Below the pieces are notes generated by a model. The model did not search any database, was not told the DNA's origin, and worked only from the letters and a program-made list of their open reading frames with translations. Both the position numbers and the translations under genes were made by a program. Shown piece after piece: positions 12,871-25,001 of a DNA stretch of 64,000 nt (positions within the stretch are counted from its first letter, which is position 1; the number at the start of each line of letters is the position of its first letter). The DNA comes from Aotearoamyces nothofagi (taxonomy: Eukaryota; Ascomycota; Leotiomycetes; Leotiales; Tympanidaceae): the NCBI GenBank assembly GCA_015345905.1, contig JADDTR010000011.1:620001-684000 (forward strand), read 5' to 3'.

Positions 12871-13935
12871 CTAATCACTATCTAATACAACTACTTCGGC
12901 TTCTGCCTCGCCAATGCTCTCAACGCTCAACACGTCTCCAGCCTTGACTCCAGTAATGAAAGCTCCATCTCCCTCGCCAAGTACAGCATCTTCCCTCCCA
13001 TCGAGTCTGATCTTCGCCGCACCATTCTTGGTCATGGGAACGTGGATATAGACCTTCCTGTCATTCTTGCTCTTCACCACCTCCCTCCCGTTTTCCTCCA
13101 AGCCGACAGTATATCTGAACCGCTTGTCGACTCCGATTATGCCCGCTGACATGACGAGATCTGCATGTATTGGAATCGTGCCATCGAGTGTGGGTACTGC
13201 AGCCTCTTCCTCTGCAGCTGTGGCGCCCTTTCCTGCAGCAAGAGGCGATAAAATGGGGAGGAAAGCCTTTTTCTTCAGCCCTTCATCAAATGTCTTAGTG
13301 TGGTATCTTGGTTTGAGCCCACGGGCCCAGGGTAGCGCCCAAATCTGAAGGAAATGGACCTCTGGTTCGGCTTCGTTTTGTTCCGAGTGCGCAATACCAG
13401 TCCCACCAGTCGTGAACTGGACATCGCCTCTCTTCATTCTAAAAAAGTCATCGCCCTCCCTCCCCTCGGCGCCCTTCTTGATCATGCTATCCCGGTGCGT
13501 GAGCTCGCCACTGAGGATGTAGCTAAAGATCTCGGCGTCGCGGTGAGGATGCGTTGGGAAGCCATTGCGTCCTGCAACACGGTCCTCGTTCAAGACGCGA
13601 AGATTGCCGAAGTTCTGGTATCGCGGGTCATAGTAGTCCGCGAAGCTGAAGGTGTGGTACGTGTTCAACCAGCCATGGTCGCCATGACCTCGCGCGCCCG
13701 AGCGCCGGGGCACGATGGTTGCGTGGGACAGGGCTTTAGACATTGTTTGCTTGACTGTAGATGAAACTGTCATGGAAGACCCAATTACCTGCCCTTCTAC
13801 CGTTCTCGTAGTAGAAGTCGTGGCAGGCTTTATTGCCGAAGGCTTGTATGACCTGAACAGCTCTAGAAGCGGGCTAGAATAGATGATTGAAAATGTTGCG
13901 ATGATGAGAGAGGAGACAAAGACGAAGAGCTTCAT
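12871..13935 (-). CDS. pirin-family cupin protein
   Basis: A single exon encodes 354 aa. Residues 1-28 form a hydrophobic signal peptide or signal anchor, followed by a Ser/Thr-rich linker to about 65. The bicupin pirin fold then runs from SKALSHATIVPRRSGARG to the C-terminus. The four metal ligands of pirins are present: H129 and H131 (THPHRD), H183 and E185 (AHSE). Bacterial and plant pirins are iron-binding proteins, some with quercetin 2,3-dioxygenase activity; human pirin is a nuclear redox-sensitive cofactor. The hydrophobic N-terminus is unusual for the family and suggests a secretory or membrane location. A downstream start at M55 (MTVSSTVKQ) would give a cytosolic form of ordinary pirin length. 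The substrate cannot be told. Confidence 0.9.
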   Translation of the reverse strand: MKLFVFVSSLIIATFSIIYSSPLLELFRSYKPSAIKPATTSTTRTVEGQVIGSSMTVSSTVKQTMSKALSHATIVPRRSGARGHGDHGWLNTYHTFSFADYYDPRYQNFGNLRVLNEDRVAGRNGFPTHPHRDAEIFSYILSGELTHRDSMIKKGAEGREGDDFFRMKRGDVQFTTGGTGIAHSEQNEAEPEVHFLQIWALPWARGLKPRYHTKTFDEGLKKKAFLPILSPLAAGKGATAAEEEAAVPTLDGTIPIHADLVMSAGIIGVDKRFRYTVGLEENGREVVKSKNDRKVYIHVPMTKNGAAKIRLDGREDAVLGEGDGAFITGVKAGDVLSVESIGEAEAEVVVLDSD

Positions 13936-14659
13936 GTACAGACAAAACCAAAATACCTTCCCGAAGATTCGAGATCTCTTATATACGCAGGGAGAGAATG
14001 GGAAAGAAGGTGGTGAATAAGAAATTTGCTATGCTTCATTCATGGTTACAGATCGGCGGATAAGAGGTCGGGAGTTTGCTTACTTTGCTGACAATCGCTC
14101 GTCATGGCTTTTAGTCAGCAAGCTAAATCGCGGGACGGGAGAGCTAACCCTAACATGGTTGGCGGTTTGGTCATGTGATTAGACCGCTCATGATTGGATG
14201 ATGGTAATTACTATCCCCCCTCCTGAATAATCTTGTGAGCCAGGGTGGTCTTCAAGGTCATCAGCGAGGGTATTAATTGAGGATATAATCCATTGCCTTA
14301 TAACTCGCCAACCAACCGTTGGCGATCTGAAAAATATAGATTAACAAAATTATTTAGGGGGGGAATAGTAGTACCGTACTCGTACTCGTACGAGCTGGAA
14401 GTCGTTTCGTCCATACGCACCCCATTACGGGTACGAAACGATCTGACGTGCCCTCATGAATCTCCTCTGCCATCTCGACCCTCCGCGGTTTCGCGCCAGG
14501 GGAAAGACCGACACTATTGCCTGGAGCCGCACTCATCCCAGAGAGCTCTCGATCTCAACTTGCAGCCTTGGCAAAACCCTCTCCCTCCAACCCTCCTATT
14601 TCCCAAAGACCTCATGGCCGGCTCCCAATATCTCATGCCTCCTGGCTTCCTCAATACCC
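13936..14659. other. intergenic, upstream of pirin gene
   Basis: No gene is seen. A CG-rich segment with repeated GTACTCGTAC words lies near 14370-14395. The segment should contain the pirin promoter. Confidence 0.5.
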
Positions 14660-15968
14660 TCAATCCGGAATCCGCAGCGCGCTTTTCAGATAGCCCGGAC
14701 CCTCGCGCTGCCTCCCTAGAGTAATGCGGCCCGTCCGTCGCGGCTGACGTGTGTGCATTTTCTCTGGGTATTCCGCCGTGGCCCCGACGATCGCAAGGCC
14801 GTGCCGGATGATAGGTGCGAGAGCAGCCATGCTTGCGACACCAAGACCGCTGCTCTTGTCCTCGGCTGTGCCGCTGTCACCTGAGTCGATGGCGACTCTG
14901 TCCTCGCCGCTCATGGCTGTGCTTGTGAGTCATGGCGTGGTAAATCTTGGCAACAGTCGTAACCACCTTGGCGCAATTTGTGCAGATAACATCGGAGTGG
15001 CAAGCGCAGATGCCACGTTGCCATCTGCGATCTCCTTTCTCATCGCGGCGTAGAGCAGCGACATCGACTGCTTCTAGACCCGTTCTGGAACTGTCGGGAA
15101 AGGTGAGGGGAGGCTCAGAGAGGATGGTTTTCTGGATCCGGGAAAGGGGGCTCGGTGGAGGTGTCAACGTCGTCGTGGTTGAAAAGGACAGGCATGCTTT
15201 CAATATAATAGTACAGCCACTGCTGATACCCAGGAGGTAGATTGAGCCTGTATCCTGAACAAGAGCGAGTAAGCCAGAGACCTCAACCTCCAAGACCTCG
15301 GCACAATAGCCACGTCCATAAACCAAAGACGGAGACGTCTCCGAACCCATTTCTGGATCTGAATACCCAATGCCCTCTGTAGATGTGAGCGGCAAAAGGG
15401 GTCTGCATGCTCAACTATAGTCTCCAGATAAGGCCCTGAGGGGCGCGTCCCCGCCGCGCAGGCAAACATACCGTATACCTATCCGCGAGTTCCACAGCAG
15501 CCTCAACAAGCTCGAGATCCGACTACACCATCCCGATGAAAAATAAAAAGACCAGCACCGCTCCCCACGCAACCAACAGCCCAGACCCATCCCGCCCGCC
15601 ACTACACGCGAGCACTGTTTCGGAATCCTGCAAGAGTCTCACATGGTGAACAGCGACGAGTGGGACGAGAGTTTCGACCGAAAAGGGGGAGAACCCACCC
15701 ACCGCAGCAGGGTCGCGAGGGGTTCGATCCCCCTCCCTCTCGCGCTCCGCGCAGAGCACGGGCAGGCACGCGGACTAGAGATCCGGCCAGGCGCTGTGGC
15801 CCGGGCCTGTGGCGTGATGCGTCTCTGTGGCGCACTTGCAGCGATATGAGTACGCCATAAGAGATGCAGAACTACCTCGACGAGAACACGAAGTCGCTCG
15901 ATGGGATTCACCGTCTTCCCGATAGCTTCATGAGCGCCCGAGCCTGGCGCCAAGACATGTGCTGGCAA
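14660..15968 (-). pseudogene. probable decayed gene, minus strand
   Basis: Coding-like minus-strand stretches sit in more than one frame and are joined by in-frame stops. One piece (about 15523-15759) ends in a clear transmembrane helix (LLVAWGAVLVFLFFIGMV), then a stop, then in the same frame SDLELVEAAVELADRY up to a possible GTATGT donor near 15470. Further pieces lie at 15395-14877 and 14914-14660. The composition looks protein-like but no family is recognised, and no intron model gives a clean protein. The plus strand also has short coding-like stretches, so strand and status are both uncertain. Confidence 0.25.
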
Positions 15969-16126
15969 GAACGCTGGGTAGAGGATGTGATGTAATAAAC
16001 ATAATACTTCTCCTCCGTATATCTATCCACCTACCTCTACAACGCCCGTTCCTGTGCTACCTGATAGGCCCGACCACAGCTACATTATGAAGAGCAATTT
16101 CTTTTCCTACACTCGGCGTAGCTAGC

Positions 16127-16425
16127 TCAGGTCCGTATAAGCCCACCGGCCTTGATCCGTATAGATGCAGCCTCTTCATTCCTGTTATCGTGAACCGGAG
16201 ATCTACCACCCGTGATATCTCTCTCCTTCCGGAACACCTTAAAGCGAGCGGTGCGTAAACTCTGCAGTTCGGTATCGTCAGCCCGAAACATCTCATGGCG
16301 TGACTGATCGAGGCGCTCAGTTTTTTGCACGTCTTGGGAAAGACGTCAGGCTCTGGACCCTCCTTCGCGCAGTCCTCAAAGCTGTCATCAGTATCACGTG
16401 CCAGCTCGGATTTGCATATGTACGG
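16127..16425 (-). pseudogene. coding-like fragment with a frame change
   Basis: One minus-strand frame reads SELARDTDDSFEDCAKEG and continues to VFPKTCKK. At a run of six A (minus sense, near 16321-16326) the coding-like sequence passes to another frame, reading TERLDQSRHEMFRADD and ending GGLIRT at a stop. Both halves have a natural amino-acid mix. No family is recognised. It may be a gene with a 1-bp deletion, a sequencing error in the homopolymer, or chance. Confidence 0.25.
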
Positions 16426-16697
16426 ATCGGCTCGTCAAGTATCGGTTGTGCCCAGCACTGGATATGACCTATCAAACTAGCATCACAGGGGAGATATCAG
16501 ACCGAGCGGGTTTGCATACCAAAATCTTCATGTTCAGGACTATAACTTCATATACCATTATGTGCTTCAAAAGACTGGGTATCCCCATTCCTGCGTCTAT
16601 CCGGTGAATATTGCCACCTGGTCGATATCCGAAAAATATCTAACTGCCCGGAGAAGAACTGGGACGAGATCATTCACTTAAGAAACGAAAATCCAAA

Positions 16698-19002
16698 TCA
16701 GCCCAACCGGAAGTCACTAACATCGACCCGCTCGATTCTCTCGACCCTCCGGACGTCATCTCCCGTCCTCCTCACACATAACTCCTCGCAGAATTCTCCC
16801 CAATATCCCCTCGTCCCATCCCTAACCGCCTGCTGAAGCTCCTTGCCATACCTAGCTCGATATTCCCTTTTGACTGCCTCCATGTGCGGACGATCCCAGT
16901 GGAATCTCACTAGACGCGAGATGAGGAGCTCCGTGCGGAGACTATCGGACTTGGTGAGTGTCAGAGCGTGGTTGAGTAAGAGAGCGTCTCGAACAGGGCG
17001 ATTAATGACACCATTGAGGATATGAGCTAGGAGTTCTCCCTGATGTGGCATGTTAGCTCCTGCATCGAGTAGTTAGAAGGATAATACATACCACCAAATT
17101 TCCACTCTTCTTCAACATCTCTCTGGCAAAGTTGGCGCGGTATGTACCTTCGTATACTCTCAAAACCTCGCGGAGATGAGAATCAGATCTCAAAACTATA
17201 ATGCCAATCATAGCTGACTCTCCTCCTTTCTCTGACCGTACAGCCTTGTACAATTCATGCACATCCTGCTCGACAAGCACTCGATCTGGCGAGTATCCTG
17301 GTCTCTCCTCCATCCGACGCTCTTCGAGTATCAGCAATACAGCTTTCTTGAACTTATCTTCCTTCAACTCCTGCTTCATGCACCTTGACAAGCTGTCACT
17401 GTATTTTTTATCACTGAATCCATCTTTGATAGCTCTGATTTCCGAGTTGGTCCGTCCCATCAGCGATTCAATGAGCAACTCCCTGCGGCTCTTCTCGCCC
17501 TGGTACCAAAAGTTTGCCCAGTATGCTTCACTTTCCCATTGACCCAGAGCTGTAGTGTAGCACGCTTTCATGAGTGAAGGATCCTCATCCTTAAGTCTCA
17601 TCTTGACGTGTTTTGCAATGTTTACACCTTTCCTATCTGATCCAGTCTTGACGATTTTCTTGTACTCAACTCGGAGATCCATAATCTGTTCATGCGAGAG
17701 TGCAGGTAATATATCGATTAACGGGCCGACGTCAGGTGCTTTTGAGCCACGTAATGCCTGGGAAAGGGTGGCAGCATCAGACGAAGGATCATGGAAACGT
17801 GCATGACGAGTTCTAGAGGAGGTAGGCGAGATTGGTGCAATATCGAGTATACTGACATCGTTGTTAGATGACTGTGGGTGAGAGGCAATCATGAGGGGTG
17901 AGGGCATGGGTGAAATAGACTGATAGGTGCCATGGTAAGCCTCAAGGAGTGGAGATCCAGGAGCAAGAGCCAAAGATGGGGCATGCCCGTGTCCCGTAGA
18001 TACAGAGAGGGAGGACATCCGAGGGCCAAGTAAGTCCCCGCCAGAAGAGTGCCGTTTCCCAGGTTCGACCGTTACCACCTGAGTCTGGGATGCACGGGGG
18101 TTTGAAGTGTATGGTTTGTCAGAGCTAGATTTGGTACTGTAGCTTTCTGTGTGACTGCTGTACGTAATTTTCTCATCAGGTTGGGCGTATTGGTACTTCT
18201 TGGGCTCGGCATATTTAGAGTGAGCTGCAGTTACAGTGACAGCTGGTGGACTGTAACTACTACCATACGGTGGTGAAGAAACGTGCCGTCCAGGCGATTC
18301 GTCACGGGGACCATGGCTTATGCTTATACCACCAGACAAATTGAACGAGCTTCCCCGCTCTCTGCCATGTCGGTCATCTTCGTGTCTGCGTGAATCTCTG
18401 TCCCGCGGGTCGGGCTCTACAAACCGCGGATTGAGGTCTGCATATCGTCTTGAATCATAATCGTCTCTTTTCGCCGGCTTCCTGTCATCGAACTCGTCTC
18501 TCCTACTTGGGTTCCTAGCATCATAATCATCTCGTGTCGTAGGCTTCCTATCATTAAAATCGTCTCTCCTAGTTGATTTCCTCTCATCATAATAATCCTT
18601 CTCCCTCCGGTCACTGAACCGCACCTTAATCCCCTCATCAACCTCATCGTGCTTATACCCACCCGGCACAGTATAGGTCGTCACCCTTCCAGCCGGCGGC
18701 AAAGGACTCTTCGAGCGATACTGACTCGGGGTAGCATAGCGGGACTCGTCTCTAACCGACTCGCTCTCCCTATCCCCATCATACTTGGACGACCTAACCG
18801 TCGTCCTCTCTTCATACTCATACAGCCCGCGGCCGAGATCGCGCTCGTCTTCATACCGGGCGCTGGGAGGAGAATGTGGTCTGACGCGACTGTGCTCGCG
18901 CTCTCGGACCTCGACTCGCGAGCGGGAACGGTCCCGCTCGTCTCGAGCGCCTGGAGATCTGGAGCGGCCGCGTCGTCGCGAGTCTTCAGGATTAAGTGAC
19001 AT
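16698..19002 (-). CDS. long fungal annexin (ANXC4-like) with Arg/Ser-rich N-terminus
   Basis: Exons are 17092-19002 and 16698-17039 with a 52-bp GT-AG intron, giving 750 aa. Residues 1-110 are Arg/Ser-rich. Residues 144-187 hold an 11-residue repeat (like TRRDDFNDRKP). Residues 190-400 are disordered and Ser/Pro-rich. Residues 411-750 contain annexin-type repeats (ATLSQALRGSKAPDVG, ELLIESLMGRTNSEIRAIK, DVHELYKAVRSEKGGESAM, LRTELLISRLVRFH). Annexins bind membranes, usually through Ca2+ held by GxGT loops. Those loops are degenerate here, as is typical of the long fungal group described as ANXC4, so Ca2+-independent membrane or protein binding is more likely. The start is the first ATG in frame; the open frame upstream begins at TTG and is probably leader. 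Confidence 0.88.
18442..18573 (-). repeat. 33-bp coding minisatellite in the annexin gene
   Basis: Four copies of a 33-bp unit encode 11-residue charged repeats (consensus x-R-R-D-D-[YF]-[DN]-D-R-K-P, residues 144-187). The period is a multiple of 3, so copy-number change would keep the frame. Confidence 0.8.
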
Positions 19003-19924
19003 GGTGAGTGGAATTGGCAGAAAGAAGATGGCGATATGATAGCTGGCCTGCGAACAGCAGGATGGAGACGCAGAGCAGAGAAGAGAATCACTGAATCGTG
19101 CTGTGCGGCTGAATAAGGAGCGCAGGAGGGGCTGGGGTTTCAACAGCGGGCAGCAGAAGTAACGAGTAAGCCCTTGTGCAGTTAATGCCTGCAAAGCTAA
19201 GCTGGTAGTTGCATGGAGTGCATGAAACTTTGTGAGCCGTGGTCTTCAGCTCTACGGCGCCGTTAGCCAATGTTGGGGCAACCAGAACACCTTGGATTAT
19301 GTTCTCGGCGCCCATTTGGAGTATGCGCCCAGCGGAGAGAGCGCCAGACATGCTTTCTGCGCTGCGCTTCGCTGCGCTGCGCAGGTCGAAACGTCAAGGC
19401 CTCGTGCAGCAGTTCCGGCGGTTGTCGTGGCCCGGATGGACCCTGGCATCCGGCGGATTTCAGCCTTGCGAGGCCGGCCGGCGGTAGCAGCTCTGCTCGA
19501 CTTCTTACCTGGCCTTAGCTGCAGCGCTGTTCGCACTTGGCGGCGGCGGCTAAGCGGACAAGCAACAATTTCTTTGTTGCCCATACAAAGCGTGCCAGCG
19601 CCGCAAGAGTTTCGGATTCTGAGAACTGACGCAAGCCGCTGTCTGTTTGGACGTGTCCATGCATGGATTTGCGGGCGCAGAGGACTGTCCTCGCTGGGTC
19701 TGATAGGCAGGAGACTCTGCCCCCAATATCCCGTGGGCCTGCTATATAAATCTCACCGTCTAACTGTGCAGTGAGAACCGCCCTCGAGACCTTTAAAAAA
19801 AACATACTTAAAAAATCAAAGAGGAAACAGTCAGTAAAGTCTGAAGAAATCGCCGGGTACGGCAGAGAGGTACAACGTGTGAATTATTATATTATGTATT
19901 AAATTGTTTCTAATATAATATAGA
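19003..19924. other. intergenic between annexin start and GPI2 end
   Basis: No gene is supported. The annexin leader and promoter should lie just above 19003. The tract 19860-19920 is AT-rich and probably contains the GPI2 3' end signals. Confidence 0.5.
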
Positions 19925-21428
19925 CTAGTAATCCCAATGCCTTCTGATAATGGGCCTTGCCGGATCCCACGGCCCATGAATCTCGTTCTTATACTTCTGT
20001 AGCCCAATGAGCCACCAGCTACATCCGCCCATTGCCAGGCCGATCAAAACATTACCCAGCGTGATGCCTACAAGTGCAGCTTTCCAACCGCCCCCACTCA
20101 CAACGACGCCTACCCCACCCCCTGCTCCCATGACAAGTGCAGCGGTTAAAGCAAGATGCCCGCGCCACGACATGTGCCGAAGGTGTCGTCGGAATACGGG
20201 AAACAGCCCAAATACTTCGATGGAGAAGAGCGTGAGGGAGAAAACATGCTCGGTTGATGGTAGTCGAGATGCAAGCACGGTCGAAGCCATTAGGGCTGCA
20301 TTCGTAGATAATGATGCCGGGAATTTGACACCAACACCCCCGCCATAGTTAAAGAAGAACACATTGATAATCATAAGCCAGAAACTTATTGCCCAGATAG
20401 AGTCACTAGATGTCGATTTCGTCAGGGATTTAAGGATAGGACTTAGGCCTAGTAGTGCACAATAGATGAGGATGGCGGATTTTGCTGTTGCCAGTCGTTG
20501 TTGGTTTCGAGGAGAGAGAGCAGATTTTGTACCATAAGGCGTATGATTGTAGGTGGGGAAATTCGAGACTCCATTTGGAGAGGTTCCATTGGGAGGAGCC
20601 GTTGGTGAGGAGACCGAGGCTTGAGAAGGTACGGATGAAGCACTTGCGCTGTGCGAATGTTTAGATGTTTTGTGTGGCAATCCAAGTCCCTGAGGTTTGC
20701 TTTCGTCTTTTATCCCGAGAGAGCTTGTTGTTGAGCTTCCACCAGATTCATCTGCACCATCACTTGGGAGTTCTACTCGTGTTAGAGCAGCTTCTTCTTG
20801 CCCTACCCATCGATCCCAAAGGACCCAGCCAAGGACTGTGCCGATTGTTCCCCAGCCGACGACAGCCACGGGCGAGACGCGTTCTTGGAAGATACCAACG
20901 AAACATACTAAGAATATAATGACAGAACAGACGTGTTGAACGATAACAGTGGAGTCTGCAACAAGGGGCCAGAAGTCGTAAGGTTGAAGGCGAGGATTAC
21001 GTTGGAGGTGTTCGAGAAAGGTTTCTTGATCTGTATAGTTGTCCGGATCTAACAATATCAGTACTGCAAGACTTCGTGCGATGAGGGATCGTACAAGACT
21101 GCTTCACCCAGAGAAGTTTCTTCCATATAACCTTTCTTCTCCTGCTTCTGCTCCCGCTTGCATTTCGATTCTTCTCCCTCCCTCTTCTTGATCCTCGCGA
21201 GCTCGGGCCGCGTTTAGTACTGCCATTGATCGATTGCAAGTCCTTATCGTCAGTTCTAGGTTTATGAGGAGGCGAACCAGCATATATGGCATCCTCCGGC
21301 GCAAGTAATGTTCGGTCTGTAGGGGTTGTGAGATGGCTGCGGAGAGTTTCTGGAAGAGTAGAACTCCGCATCATTGGAGGAAATGCAGCTGCAATAGCTG
21401 CAGGAGGAAGAGCCTGACTGGGCACCAT
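19925..21428 (-). CDS. GPI2: GPI2 / PIG-C, subunit of GPI-GlcNAc transferase
   Basis: Exons are 21095-21428 and 19925-21048 with a 45-bp GT-AG intron splitting the Tyr of KQSYPDNYTD, giving 485 aa. The N-terminal 100 residues are disordered and basic. The family signature follows: WKKLLWVKQSYPDNYTDQET, then YDFWPLVADSTVIVQH. About eight hydrophobic segments follow, with a Ser-rich cytosolic or luminal insert between the second and third. The product belongs to the ER membrane complex that transfers GlcNAc from UDP-GlcNAc to phosphatidylinositol, the first step of GPI-anchor synthesis. It would supply anchors for wall proteins such as the chitinase at 41.9 kb. The start is the first ATG; a second Met about 19 residues in is possible. 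Confidence 0.93.
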
Positions 21429-24176
21429 GATGCAGTGCCTTCATCGAGGTGGCATGTTTGACCGGTTTTCTGTAATCTCAGATGTGGCACGGAGAAGTTG
21501 GTCAGCCTTGTGGCTACTCTCGACGCGCATTAGCTATCTCGGCAATTAGCGTCTAGCGTTATGCTCAAGGCTGAGGCTGAATGATTCCATTGCCTCCAAT
21601 CTCGACACATATAATATTTAGCTTTGCACTAAAGATGGCATGTATTCTTAAATTTGGGGTTTAATTCTTTAGTACAATTTTGCGCATGAGCTAGGGGCTC
21701 TGGGGTTTATCTTCCAGTATCTGGTCTAACAGCGGCTATCTCTTGACAAACTCACCTTAGCCTTGAAGTATATCAAAACTGCAACCCGACTCGAGCCCGC
21801 CTACAAAGATGCTGACTTATACCGTCCACCTCAACATCATTCATCGCTACTCAATACATGGCTCTTGATTCGTGGAATGCATCGCGGGTAGCTATCGCTT
21901 CATCCTGTCTATGCTAAGAAGGACCTCTGTTTCAACGTTGCTAGGTCCTCCTACCCCTTGTATCGTGTGCGGTTTCATAGCTTCAAGGTAGGGAGTTTAC
22001 CCCGCCGCCAAACGCAACAGCATTGAGAATGTGAAGATTTCTATAGAAGAAGTAGGGTATAGATTTTATTTGAATACGGATGAATATGCCGACTCTTGGC
22101 ATACTTGGCAAAGTATCATAAACCTGTCATAAAACATCGTGATGCTGCTGAAGCATCACACTCCGTATATCTGCGCTCAACATATGGAACAACAATAACT
22201 AACTGCACATGCTTTGTATGTTTTACAAACCGGAATTGGGTTAAATGGTGTAAAAATAATATGATCATCCTAATGCAATCATGAGAATGCGAGACTTCTT
22301 TCCCGAGGAACATAGAGATGCGAACTGAACGCCTGTCCGGCAAATGAACCGAGCAGCTCCGAGAAAAGCACTGCATCACAATCGCTATATAGCGACAACA
22401 CATTTTACCGACCATTAGAAACTAGCATTCCAGTAGAAGTGCTTCTTCTGAATAGTCACTAATAGTATAAATACAAATATATAGTTGATGTTCTCAGTTG
22501 CTCGTATAGTCTCCCGCTTGGGCTTAACGCGGACCAAGTATACAGAAGCAGTAGCAGAGCACGTGTGACATTTCTGACAGAAATGGAAAGACGTCCATGG
22601 CCCACGGAAGATAATAGGACAATTAGTTTCGTACTGCAGTCAAAGGTGAGATGAAACATTTTGTAGATCCTGATATTCCACCAAAGCAGCAAGATAGCGG
22701 GTAGAGCTTCCTATGGCTTACAGAGACCGGTCCGAAACGAAGATCTGACGTTTCATCGGGGGACAACGGCCGGAAAGAGAGATCCATACAAAGGCTCTAC
22801 CATATGGGGACAATCCCGAAGATTTCATTCCATCAAGCATTTTCAACAAAGACGCGCCGTGCTATACTCGCTGGCTTGGCGTTCAGGGCAGCATCTTCAT
22901 CCTCCGGTATCAGCTTAGCGGTGCGCCAGAAAAGATTTACCATATACTATAACGGACGCAACTCACTCCATCTCGTACCGTAAGTCAGTTGACTCAGTTG
23001 ACTCAGTTCTAGTAAAATCCTAAAGATGGGCTTTGGCGGCTTATGGGAAAATACGATAATTAACAGCCTCAGCATATTCTAGAATATTTTAGAACGCCAA
23101 ATAGGGAAAGCCATGCACCAGCGACGGATATCCACAGGCGATTAAGATGGCCAACACGAGCACGGCGGGGCATACGAAGGAGGGAGGGTTCCAGATTTCG
23201 GGATCCTAGACGACGGCCGAGCTTTTGCTTGTCGCAGATGTGCTGTGCTGAACGCTCCAGGGTGCAGCACAGTACTGCGGTGCAGGGCCTGCATGGGCGG
23301 AGAGAACGTAGCAACGCCCGGCGAAGTACTGGACATGCTTCTGCACAGAACTCGTGTGTATTGTCCCCATCCCAAGGGCAAATAAATGGATCGTTCTCGC
23401 CCACAGCGAGACATATGTGCGATAGTAGCGGCAGTGACGATAGCTGGAAGCCGCGGTGTCGACGAGAGATCCGGGTCGGTCGCAGGGCGTGCAGCCACCC
23501 ATCGCGGCAGCACGTGTAGCAGGTGTGCTAGCCCGACACCACCCCGTCAGTGGCCGCTGCTCGGAGGGAGCTGCGGGAGCTGCGAGTGCCTGAGAGCGCC
23601 TGAGAGCCCGCCAGCCAGCCAGTGCGGTGCGTGCCAGCGTGCCAGCGTCGCCGGCTACACTGTGCGCAGGATGCTTGTCCCCGTTAAGCTTCTTGGCTGG
23701 AACCGTCGTGCCTGCCCGCCAACATGCCATGGTCCAGAGCCCGCGCTGGGCCAAAGGCTTGGCCAAAGCCAAAATGCCACTGCCCCCCCTAGCTGCTCTC
23801 GAGAAGGCCCTCCCTCTCCACTACGGAGTCGCGTATCATCTTCACGCAGCCTTGCCCGGCTGGTGGCTGTGAGACAGGGCGCTGGAGCTACTCTGCCCGT
23901 CCTCCTGCGTAGTCAGAAGCAGTCAGACTACAAAGAACCTTTATAACCCTCGACAGCACCCATACCACTCGATCCGATGTTTTCAGCATTCACGACGCTG
24001 CTCTATTACCTGATCTATTAACTCTGATACCGTGTCCAACAAAGAACTCATACTCTTCTTAAGTCGTGCACTCATCCCTCAGTGGGGAACATCCATCTCG
24101 ATATCCTGCCTCCATCGATTACAACGACGCCCACCGAAAGCAATTGGAGATTATATACAGCATACCCCGTCTCACA
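21429..24176. other. 2.7-kb intergenic region
   Basis: No gene is recognised on either strand. The part from 21600 to 22700 is AT-rich and ordinary; 23100-23900 is GC-rich with open frames on both strands that look like chance. The GPI2 promoter (just above 21428) and the promoter of the next gene (just below 24177) should lie inside. Confidence 0.5.
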
Positions 24177-25001
24177 ATGAAGCCGACCACACCACTCCTC
24201 TTTCTCACTCTCGCAGCTCCGATTCTGTCTGCGCCAATCCCATCTCAAATCGTGGAGGAATGCTCACAATATGCTTCCTGTCGCCCCTTCCGTGCCATCG
24301 TCTCGGCATGGCACAGCCGCCTCAGCAGTCCCAAAAACGCACACTTCCCAACGCACCAACTCACACCCGACTGGTACACCGGTAAAGCCTCCAGCAGCAG
24401 CAACAAGGTCGCCAACGTGCTAAAATCAAGCGCTTCAAAAGGCCTCGAACTGCCACCAACCGAGCCGCACGACTCGGTCCACATCAGTATCTCGAAAAGT
24501 GAGAAGCGCCCGAGACCGCACAGAGCATCTGCTATGAAATTGTCCGAATTGGATATCAAGCATCTCGTACCGCCTTCGACGAAGACATTACAGAACCTAC
24601 CTTCGGCGGCTACTAGTTCGCTGCCGAGTTTGAGGAAGGAGGAGGCGAAACTCTATGGCTTCGGTGATAGTGTCAAGGAAGTTGTCCATAAATGTTACGG
24701 CTCCACTATCATAACCGGCTACGCCTACGTCGCGAAAGACCACACCGACGTCTTTGTCGTCGGAATTGTCGTGTTGTTCCTCATTGCTATAGTACTAATC
24801 GAAATTATGGATACGCTTATTGAGAGGTGAGTTTTACCCTGCTGCCATCTCTCCCACAGGATATATCTAATAGCAAATAGTTCACGGGCTGCGTTGGGCC
24901 TGGGCGAAGGTGCGATCCGTCTAGAAGAAGATCTGCCGCGGTATACGCCTCGATCTGTCCATACATCTATACGCGCGGACCAAGATGATGAGAAGCAATA
25001 G
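24177..25001 (+). CDS. predicted type I membrane protein, function unknown
   Basis: Exons are 24177-24826 and 24881-25001 (intron 54 bp, GT-AG), giving 256 aa. The chosen ATG starts a signal peptide (MKPTTPLLFLTLAAPILSA, cleavage near residue 19-20). The lumenal or extracellular part has two Cys (EECSQYASC), is rich in Ser and Lys, and contains a further Cys (HKCYGS) before the single membrane helix (VFVVGIVVLFLIAIVLIEIM). The cytosolic tail is short, acidic and ends QDDEKQ. Upstream in-frame Met codons exist but would bury the signal peptide. I recognise no family; it may be a lineage-restricted fungal surface protein. Confidence 0.75.

Noticed and set aside
15695-15765. GGTTCGATCCC word resembling a tRNA B box at 15720
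   Set aside because: No A box at the right distance and no cloverleaf could be drawn around it.
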